NCBI RefSeq assembly: GCF_003265705.1
Contig: NW_020312903.1
Coordinates: 22,818,194 to 22,882,193 of the forward strand
Length of the DNA stretch: 64,000 nucleotides
DNA from: Callorhinus ursinus
Lineage: Eukaryota > Chordata > Mammalia > Carnivora > Otariidae
Direction of reading: 5' to 3'
Position numbers and translations under genes: made by a program
Shown: positions 49,701 through 60,800 of the stretch, one piece after another
How the letters are laid out: each line of letters starts with the position of its first letter
Numbering within the stretch: position 1 is the stretch's first letter
Notes under the pieces: generated by a model
What the model saw: only the letters and a program-made list of their open reading frames with translations
Databases searched by the model: none
Told to the model about the DNA's origin: nothing

Positions 49701-52700
49701 ATACATGTTGATTACACCATTATCTACTAATATGAACTTAAGATAATAAAGTTATTTTCAGGATATTTTCTTTAATCTGGGTCCTTTCTTTGATCTTCTA
49801 AATCAGTGTTCAACAGTAATGTTCCTCACAATCATCTGTCAAGCTTGGTAAAGACTAAGTTTCCCAGTGATTCTATTTCTAGGTTTGGAAGGGATTCTAG
49901 ACTCTGTATTTTTAGCACATACTCTTGGTAATAACAAATGTAGGCAATCCGAGGATTATATTTTAAAAAACACTGTTTTAAATAATGACAAAGACATGGA
50001 ACCAGCAGTAACTTTGTCGGCCATGTCTCACCAACCATCCAATTTCTCATCTTTATATCTTCCTCATGTTGCCATCTGCAGGCTGAAATAGCCTTACTCC
50101 TGCCTGGTTAATTTCCACTTTCTTTAACATTTCTCTTAGGTGTCACCTCCTCCAAAAATACCTATTTGACCTTCCTATAAACTGTATTAAATGACCTGTT
50201 TCCACAATATATTAGTCAAACTCTATCACTATACCTCCTATTGCTTTCTAATTGGCAGACAATTGCATTTAAGCACTTCACATACAGCTACAAGTTACTT
50301 GAGACCAGGACCTTGTTGTTTTATCATATGAACTCTCAATAAATGATTCTTAAAGAATTAGTTTTTAACTGAATACATGATCAGAGACAGATTCTTAAAG
50401 AATTAATTTTTAACTGAATACATGACCAGAGATGAATTCAGGTGAATCCAAAACTAAGCCCTTTGGCTCAAATGCTCACTAATAGCACTGACCAGATGTG
50501 AGTTTAAATTTATTTCCCACCCACTTCCTGTTAATGTATCAACTGATCAAATCAAAGGTATATACAAATGCTATCATCCATCTTAACTTAAAATTAAAAT
50601 TAAGCTTTCTAACACCTTACTATATTTAGGCTCATTTTTATATTGTTTCCAGCCTAGAATGTTTGGCCTGTGCTAAAAAAGATAGAATTATTTCTAGAAA
50701 GCATGTAACATCTCAGTCATTTTAGCAAAATCTTTACACATTATTTTCTTACATTTTTGAGAGAGCCATAAAAGTGAAATACCCAGCTTATAACTCACCC
50801 TTCTCCAGTAAATATATATTCCTTGGGATAATGGTTTTTTCCTATAAAACCAAATGGTTTTTTTCAATCTTTTTATAAAACATCCCCCTTCTTCAGTTTA
50901 TTTCAATCGTTAAATATTTCTTCATTTCTTCTTATTTTCACTATCACATATTCATTGAAAATTTAACATCATCAGCATTTCAAAACTATTTTTCTCTTGG
51001 TGGTCTGCCTTCTGGTACTCTTAGCTACTACGTTTTTCAACCTTGTGATCCCTCTTTTTATACATCATTTCTACTTTGTCTAATTTAAAACATTAATGGT
51101 AACCTTGGCACTTGGGCACTCACATTACCCAAGAGGGATTTCACGTGTTTGACATGGCTGTTACAGTTAACCTCACAAGGGGAGAAATATTTGCAACACT
51201 TGATACATTGTGGAAGGGGAAATATATTAAAAAACAATTTTTTACTGTCCATGAAAAGAATGATTAAACACAATAACAATGAAACTGCACTGATATGTTT
51301 GATTTTCCCTGTTTTTGGAAATAATTGTGTTTAATATAATTTCTTAATTTTCTCTAACGTGAGGGTATCTTTTAACTTTGTGCTCTTACCTTTCTTGCTG
51401 CCCGATTAACAAGTATTTTATGTATAGATGTTGTCAAGTTTAACTTCTTAAAACAAAGTCCGTACATTCTTCCAGAGAAGGCCTGAATTTGAAAAAACAT
51501 TAAAACTTTATGGAGTTAAACAAAACTTTAACAATGAAGAGAAGGAATTTATGAGACACTTTGCAAATACTCACTAGCTTTTTAAGTGTATTTCCATTCT
51601 GAAAAAAATGTATAAAGAACACTTTTAAAAAATATATTACTTGACTTCTTAAAAAATATTATTCAAATTAATATTACATGCCTCTAAATATATTCACATG
51701 AAACATTTTTTGAGTACTAGAAGATAAATCTCAGCGAGTTCTTGAGCCCTTTCTGGCTCTGAGAATATCTAATGTTGCAGTGTACATCAGCTATAGATTT
51801 ATGAAGAAATGACACGAGAATGGATTATGACCTACCTGATTCATGGAACATTTTTCAATGTGAGCAACTATAATTTCCCCAGGAATTCTTACTAAGATAT
51901 AAGAAGCCATACTATACAATGCTGCATTGTTTCCATCAAATGTAATAATGCTCAGTTCTGACAACATGGAACACCGACCTAAAAAAAATGGTGGAGAGTG
52001 GATTTGGTCTATTAACTATTTGTATTTGTAGTAATGATTACTCCTTTAAAAAAAAACAAACTTTCAAATTAGTGTTATTATGTTTGACAAGCAGCAACTC
52101 TAAAAGTTGTATATTGGGAAATAAAATCATAAATTAAATGAAGAAATTTCAGCAGTAACTTTGGCGTGATGAGTGGGGTGATGAGCTCAAAAAAAATAAA
52201 AATAAAAATAACAGTCTCTTCCCAATTGGAAAACTGCCTGCCATGTAAGAAATGCAAACTTACAAGGACATTCCCACTCAGGGCAGCAGATATCACTGTT
52301 CACTTGCACGGGCCTTCCCCGGAAACCACAGTCAGGCATTTCCAAGTCCTTTGGGCAATTAAGAGACCAGTTGTACAACTGCCACTCCATATTAAGGCAT
52401 ATATATTGGCTACAATTATAAACAGGATCAAATTGTTGAGGCTGTTAATAAAAAAGAAAATTCGTTTTCTTTTTTCTGTTTTCAACAAATGTTTTCAATT
52501 AATTTTTTAATTCCCCATTCACATTGCCCATAGTATACATTTCCTAAATATGAAAGCTTTTGAAAGATAATTTAAATTTCACTACAATTTTTGTTGATGT
52601 CTTCTCTCTAAAATACTCAGTTTGAACTTAAGTTAAGCTTTATCTTAATACTGATTTGAAATCAGAATTGTCCATAGACTCAGACATCTGAGCAAATCGA

Positions 52701-54834
52701 AATCTTGTTCTAAATTGTCTTCATTACTGTTTGCAAACAGACCTATACAGTGCAGGTCAAGCTTTCATATGTCCTGTAAAGCAAGTATATCATTATAACT
52801 TCTGCTAATGTCAGTTTAAAAAAACTGCTACTTAATACTATAAATATTTCATTAAACATTCATATGTGAGATCAGCTTAACAGCACCTGGATAAAACCAT
52901 TATAAATTAATTTTTATATATAGCTCACTGACTTCTAGATAAACAAATAAAAAATCAGTGGTAGATTTTTCAAAATTTATAAATTTTATTGTATTTAAAT
53001 TATGGTAATAAGTATAACAATGATCAAACATTTATGTCACATATTATGTTCAAGATATTATTCTAATTCACACATTTCACTCCCACAACAACAGCCCTCT
53101 GAGGGGGCCCCTCTACTAAAACTGTTTTAACAATGTCACCAATGAACTCTACATTGCCAAATCCAACAGTTTTCATACCTCATCTTATTGACCTACTAAC
53201 ATATTTAGGATAGCATAGTACTCCAACTTCCTTAATGTTTTCTTTCCCTGGCTTCTAGACCACCTACAATCTCTTCCATTTTCTCCTATTTCACTATCCT
53301 TTGCTTGTTTGCCTTCATGTCTTCCTCCTTCCTCTCTTCTCCATCTGTTCTCACTCCCTTTGTGATTTCATCCCATCACTGAGAATTCCCAAAATTTAAT
53401 TCACCTTGACCTCTGCTCTAAGCTCTCTTTATGTCTACCAGATCTGTACATCTGCAGCTTTTTGATGTCTAAGAGCAATCTCAGTCTTTACATGACAAAC
53501 CAGAACCCTTGATGACACCCACCCCTGACCTTCACTTCCCACAATTTCCCAATCCTGATTAATGCCAACTTTATCCTTTAACTGCTCAAGGCGAAGATCT
53601 TAGAATCTTTGATGCCTCTGTTTCACTCACAGCCCACATCTAATCTTTCAGCAAATTCTGGGCCCTCTATATTCAAAATACACCCTGAAACCAGGCATTT
53701 CTCACCATTCTCACGGCTACCCCCTGGTCGTGCCACCATCATCTCTGCCTAAATTCCCACAAAAGCCTCCTAACTGGTTCTGTTGTCTCTTTACACCCTA
53801 CTGTCAACACAGCAGCTAAAATGATCCTAAAACAAATATGATCATATAATTTCTGTGCTCAAAAATATCCAATGTCTTCCTATGTCTTTGAAAAATAAAA
53901 GCCACAGTCTTTATAATCATCTACAAGGCTTTAAATAATCTCATTTATTTCTTATCTTATTGATTACTTATTTAATGGCCTCCTTATTATTCTTTTAAAT
54001 GTCTGATACATTTTTACCTCTGGGCCTTTGCACTTGCTGGTCCTTCTGCCTGGAACCCTGGTTCCTGGTTCTCACAGCTATTCCTACTGCCCTGGTTCTC
54101 TGCGTGGCTCCATTTCTGAACTTCTTCAGATCTTTTACTCTAAAGTTACTTTATCCATGAGGCTTTTCTGAGCATGTCATTGAAAATAGACTTATTTTTT
54201 CCTGAGCACACCTTCTAACATTTTATATAACTTAGTAACTTATTTTGCTTACTGGCTATCTTAGAGTCTCCAATAGAATATAAACTCCATAAAGGCATGA
54301 ATTTTTGCTTGCTTTTATATTGTTTTATCTATAGAACTTGGATAGTGCCGGGCCAAAAATGGTGTTAAATAAATATTGGTGGAACGAACAGTTGGCTTAT
54401 CAAACAAGTGGCACATTTGAAGTAAGAAGATAACTAAGTTCAAGTCTCAGCTAAGACAATTAGGAGGTCTCGGGTCCAATGAGCTTACCTTTTTTTGCTT
54501 GTCAATGTATCTTTGTTATCTGGCACAGTGCCTGGCATATAATAGCTACTTAATAAATATTTGTGAATGCCTGCCTTACAGAGAAGCCCACATCAGTTAA
54601 ATTTTTATTGAAGAATCACACTTAAGACCTCATTTGAGGGGCGCCTGGGTGGTTCAGTCAATTAAGCTTCTGCCTTAATTGTCATGACCCCAGGATCCTG
54701 GGATTGAGCCCTGCATCGGGTTCCCTGCTCAGCGGGGAATCTGCTCCTCCCTCTCTCCCTTTCCCTTTCCTCCTTTCCCTCTCTCCCTCTCCCTCTGCTT
54801 CTCACCCCTGCTTGTGTGCTCTCTCCCCCCACCC

Positions 54835-54878
<44 letters not shown>

Positions 54879-57800
54879 AATCTCAAGGGAAAAAAAAAGA
54901 CCTCATTTGAATTTTGTTTTTCTTAGTGTAATACCAGAATCTAATTAGTAGGACATATCTAAACCAGGTAAGAAAACACAATTGTATTTATGCCTCTGAG
55001 AGGGCACAAAAAATTGCTAAATTTAATGCATGCTTCTTATTATCTTTTGGCAAAGATAGACCAGAGAGCATAGAAAAAGAAGTTTAATAGCACTTGGATA
55101 GTGATACAGAAACTTGAACAGATGCTCTAAGGAAATGCAAGTAGATGGAATAGATTGCCCAGCCATACCTCGCATTCCAAACCTGTCGTTGTTGGCGTTA
55201 GCATTTCCAATACAGTGAAGTCTGACGGAGTAATCATTTCTGGACCTGTTAGAAATGAAGATATCCTTTCCATTAGTGGAATGGTATCCATCCTGTATGG
55301 AATTTCCATGCAGTAGAAACTGTGCTAAGGAATTTTATACAGATTATTTCATTTATTCCTCGCAAGAACTCTGTAAAGTAGATAACAATACTCTTATCAT
55401 TTTACAGATAAGGAAACAAAGGTATAGACAGGTAAGCTAGGAAGTGTCAGGGCCAGAATTCAAACTTGGGAAGTCTTATTCCAGAGCTTGGATTTTTAAC
55501 CACCATTCTATAAACATCTTCACTCTCTTGATAGTGTCAACACCACTGTTTCAATAGGTAAAAATATCAGTATCACTAAAGAGTGCTCAGGAGTTACAAA
55601 TTTTGTTGTCTTTTAAATATAAGTAGTGAAGCTGATTCGTTTCCCTTGGTGAATTTCTAGAGTGTGTTCCTTGCAGGCAGAATGGACAGTGCTGTGAGCC
55701 CCTTGTGGACCACCAGTTGGTGGGTGCCATGAAGGAGTGTAATCCATGGAAAGGGAAGATGTGATTGGTTAAACACATTTGTAAGGCACCTTCAAAAGCT
55801 TTTTGTTAGGGCTAAAGTTATTTCTAAAATAGTTAAAGTCTGAATGACCAAAGAACAGCCAGAATGAATGGTTAAAATTTTGTCTAGCTATAATTGGTAT
55901 CCATCGTTAATAATGCCTAAAAATGACTGTATTCTTTTCTTCTTGCTGCTGTAACAAATCATTACAAATTTAGTGGCTTAAAACATCACCAATTTATTAT
56001 CTTGTAGCTCTGGAAGTCAAAGTCCTAAAAATCAAAGTATCAGCAGAGCTGCATTCCTTCTGGAGGCTCTAAGGAAGAATCTGTTTCCTTCCCTTTTCCA
56101 GTTCTTGGAATTGCCTGAATACTTTGGTTTCTGGTCCCTTTCTCCACCTTCAAAGTCATAGCATAATGTCTTCAAATTTCTCTCCCTTCCTCCGCTTCTC
56201 TGATTCTGTCATCATGTCACCTTCTCTGACTCCGACCCTCTTGCCACTCTCTTATCAGGTCCCTTGTTACAATACTGGGTACATATGGATAACACAGGAT
56301 AATTTCCCCATCTCAAGATCCTTAAATTACTCACATTTGCAAAGTCCCTTTGCATGTAAGGTCGTATTCCCAAATTCTTGGGATTAAGAGGTGGACATTT
56401 TTTGAAGGGCCATTATTCAGTCTATCACAATGATGTAAGAGAAAACTTACTTTTTCAGTGAAATAAATTCTCTAAGTGACCTCAATTTTGTTCTTATTTT
56501 ATGGTTCCTAATTTACAGAATAAAGAAGAACAAAATTCCCATTCCTCGGTCCTAGGAGCAGTGTTCATATTCTAGAAGATTGCATCTTCTAGAAAATATG
56601 AAACAATACAGACTTAAATATTTTTATTCTTGTCATCATAAACATTTAAGCCATAGAAGAGGAAACAAAGTTCTAGTTCAAAACTAGCACAGAGTCATGG
56701 AAAATTCTGATGACTTACAAGGATTAAATGTATGCCAAGTGATTAGTCCAATGCCTGGCAGGTACTAAGTACTTGGTAAATGGGAGCCAGTAAGAATAGT
56801 GGTAATAGTGATAGTTATAGGGAGGTTTATGTGTGTCAACTATACTTCAATTTTTAAATCTTGTTTATTTAGATAGTTGGTTCAGAACATTTTTATTTAA
56901 AAAAAATCTCCTAGCACGGACTATGAAATCTGAAACTCCTACATAAGGTCACAACACCTACTTGCCTTTCTTAGCAGATAATGTAATTAGAAATACAATT
57001 AAACTATGATAATATAACCAAAGAAAGAAAGAATAAGCATCTGAACTTTTCTAAAGTATAGTCTCAAGAAAAATAATACATTACATCTGTCAAGCCTTAC
57101 TGTAAATAGATTTATCAAGCCCTTTCCTAAGCCAAGTTTCCTAGAGAGGGAGAGAAGTGAGCTATGAGCCGGAATGTCTACTTCAGAGGCTGGGACAGAA
57201 CACAGGAATAAGAATGAAAGTGCCAAAGGATGACTTCATTTGCATTAACATCTCTTTAGAGTCAACTTAACCACTGTGAAAATTTAAGCACGATTTAGTG
57301 ACACCCAAATTCTAGGTTTAAAATGTGAGGGAAGTCCTTGTTATGTCTACTACCGGAATAGAGGAAGAGGTGAACAAAATGAAGAAGCCATTCAGAAAAC
57401 CTAGCATGCTGAGCCAGGGAACAGCTACAGAATGAAATGAAGTGACTGCTGGGTTTTCTAGTCAACAGGATAGTACTGAGGTCATAGCTGTTACGTGTGC
57501 CAAGACTTAAACTACATAATGTTAATTTCAGGGTCTCAAATGGTAACGATAGCTGTAAACATGGGTAGAGATGGTTTACCTGGTGGCATTAATGCTGGTT
57601 CTGTGGGAATCAGAGGTACGCCTACAAAAAACCACAAAGATACACTTCCTTAATCTGTTGTACTTAAAATTAGGCCCATGTATATTTCCTATAGGGATCT
57701 TTAGCTTCAAGAAAAATGTTTTGGGAGAGAGAGCACAGGAGGAATGTTAGAGGGAAGATTTATATGTTTTAGAAAGTAAGTAGAAACAAAAAAAATGTGG

Positions 57801-60800
57801 AAGGAATATTAAAGAAGCATCTTACAGAAGTCTGTTCTCTAAAGCTTCTGTTTACAACCGCTATCAGTAGAGAAAAAATATTCACGTGTTTCATTTTTCA
57901 GAATAAATTAGGTAAGGTTCTCACTTACAGTCTCCTGGATAAACACATTTGAGGGTGATCTCATCAAGGATCATATTTTTAGGGCAGTAGGGCAAGCATC
58001 CTTCAACACTTTACATGAAAAAAAAGTGAAAAAAGTTTAAAACATAAAAAAATACTGAGGTTAATATGCAACTAAGACATATTCTTCCTAAAGTCTTCTA
58101 TTCTGTTTGTCAAGCAGTAAGGGGTGCTCCATTTGCTGCCATTCCATCATACTTCATTTTATGAAATCCCAACCCCTAGGGGATGATAAACAGAGATCAT
58201 TCATGATTAATGAAGAATTTGAACACAGACTTTTCAAAGCACACACTTATGCTTGGAACACACTAAAGCCACGCTCTATAAATCACTGGAAATGCAGAAG
58301 AATCATTTATTGTGATTTTAATCTATATTTATTATACTTTCCACTCCTATACTCCCCCAAATCTCAGTAGATAGAGATGCTTTTTAAATATCCTTGCCTT
58401 AAGGACACTGGCAGAACAAAAGAGACACTCAGTGGCTCTCCCTGAGTACTATTAAGCCCTGAAGTCCTTGAGAAGGTATTAGGAACCTCTGGGTGGAAGG
58501 GATGGAGGTAGAACATGGTTGCTGTTCTTTAAGGACAAGGAGGAGAGGAGGAGAAGCTGCAGATCTCAAGAGCCCAAATGTTTGGCAGTACCCTGGGAGG
58601 ATATGGTTGTATATAAGCCTATGGAGATTGGATTTCAAGTTCCAGGATGTTTGGTTTTCTTAAGGATCTCCACTTCTCATGCATGGCACAGAAGCAAAGC
58701 AAGGGCCCCAAATTTAAAGGAGCTATGGTTTGGGCATCATGGGCCAAAGACAAGAGGGACCGTCTGAAATGTTTTTATCTAAGGGAATGAAGCCAATATA
58801 AGAAGGGAGGTTACATTTTCTTTCTTGTCCAATTGAGTCTCAGAGTCCAATTTATTCTGATTCAAAGGAAATAAATGCAATCTTTTGTGTAGAACCAAAT
58901 ATTAGATTCATACATGCTAGAGAGAATTAACGCAAATGTTTTTATAAAAAGTCTTGCCTATCTGCCTTTCAAATACACCAGAAGTTAGTAATAGTATTTT
59001 TAATATTTTTAGACATTTCCAATTGCCACATCTGTGAAGTAAAGAATTTGAATTAAAAATACTCAAGGCCTTTTTCCAACTCCAGACGAAAATGAACGTG
59101 ACATTAGGAGTAAGTATTGCCACCAGACAGCACTAGTTCATGGAGGGAAATCCAGGCAACAGTTTTTAAAAAACAAGAAAAGCTAATTTCTCTTTTAACA
59201 TGAGACACATTTAGCCATCTCTTGGATACCTCCCTCACAGATGATTCTTTTTACATAAATAGCTTAGTTTATGTGACCAATTGTTTATTTCATAAAATGA
59301 ACTTGAATAATAAAACTTTAACTGCTGTATGATATTCCTATTCTACTCTAAACTTTGTGAAACAAACAAACAAACAAAATTAAAGCTACTATATGGATGA
59401 AGAGACTAGGGCCAGTCAGTTATCATTAAATTAAATAAACATCAATTTTTTGTGCAACTCAATTACTTTGTAATTGTTTTATGCAAGTCAAAACCACAGC
59501 CACTTTCTTAAAATATTTGGCAGAAATCAGAAACTTACTCCTTTAGAATGCCTTCATGGTTGCACACAGCAGATTCTTCTTTATTTTATCATACAACTGA
59601 TAATCTATTCAACTTTTGACTGATAAATAAATGCCTCAGATGTAGACCATGTCTTATAATAGGTATATTACATAACAGGAATAACTATTTACATATGGGC
59701 TCTATGGTATGCTAGCTGGCATCTTTTCTTATAGAAGTTCTCATTTCCACTAGATATTTTTGTTTTTAACACTTGCTATGTGCCAGAAACTTCAATCATC
59801 TAGAACGAGGATGGTGGTTCTGCCGGGGACTTGGCGGAGGATTACAGAGGTGTATTAAAGCCCCAGCTCCATACTTGAATCTCCCCTCAGGGCTGCAAAT
59901 ACAAAAATGAGCAATAATTAGGCACCTTGATGCAGGACAGGGGGAGAGGTTGAAAGAAGAAAGAGATGAGAAACAGCTTGACAGAGGCAAAGTTTCATCC
60001 TGAATCTCTTCTCTGTATCCTAACCAAAAGAGAAGCTTTGGAATAGCTACTGACCAAACTATGGCAGCATTGAGGATCTGGGTTCAGCTGCCTAGGAGAC
60101 TGATTAGAGCATAAGAAATAATAAAGTAGCTAAATGCCACTTCAAACTATGGCCCATTTCCTCCCCTGTGCTGGGCTGGCCATGCTCTCTGCCCTCCATC
60201 TTCCTTCCTTCCTTGCCCGGGTGCCCTCCTCACTATGGGGCCTCCGTTGTGTGTCCTACCAGAAGAGACAGGAAACAGGTGTGTGAACATGAGAGGTCCA
60301 AGTGAATGCTGAAGATGTCTCCTTTTCATAAAGAATTGGCTGTTCTTATTTTTAAGAAAATAAAGAGGGGTGCCTGAGTGGCTCAGATGGTTAAGCATCT
60401 GCCTTCAGCTTGGGTCATGATCCCAGGATCCTAGGGTTGAGCCCTGCATTGGGCTCAGAGTCTGCATGTCCCTCTCCCTCTGCTGCTCCCCAACTCATGT
60501 GTGCTCTTTCTCTCAAATGAATAAATAAAATCTTTAAGAAAAAAAAAGAAAAGGAATAGTACTACCTCCTTCTCTCTGCTCCCATTGCACTTCATACCTT
60601 GTAGAGGTTCCATTCCTGGCCCCACGACTGCCTACAAACTGTGTCCCCTCTCTGTGCCTTTGTAAAGGTTTCCTCCCCTGACAGTGGGAATAAGGAGATG
60701 ACCCAATTCACAGCACTTGGCACCGAGTGAGTCACACTACAAACGCTACGGTGTGCTAGTTGTTGTTACTGCTTTAGCCCTCTTTCCACTCTATTATCAT

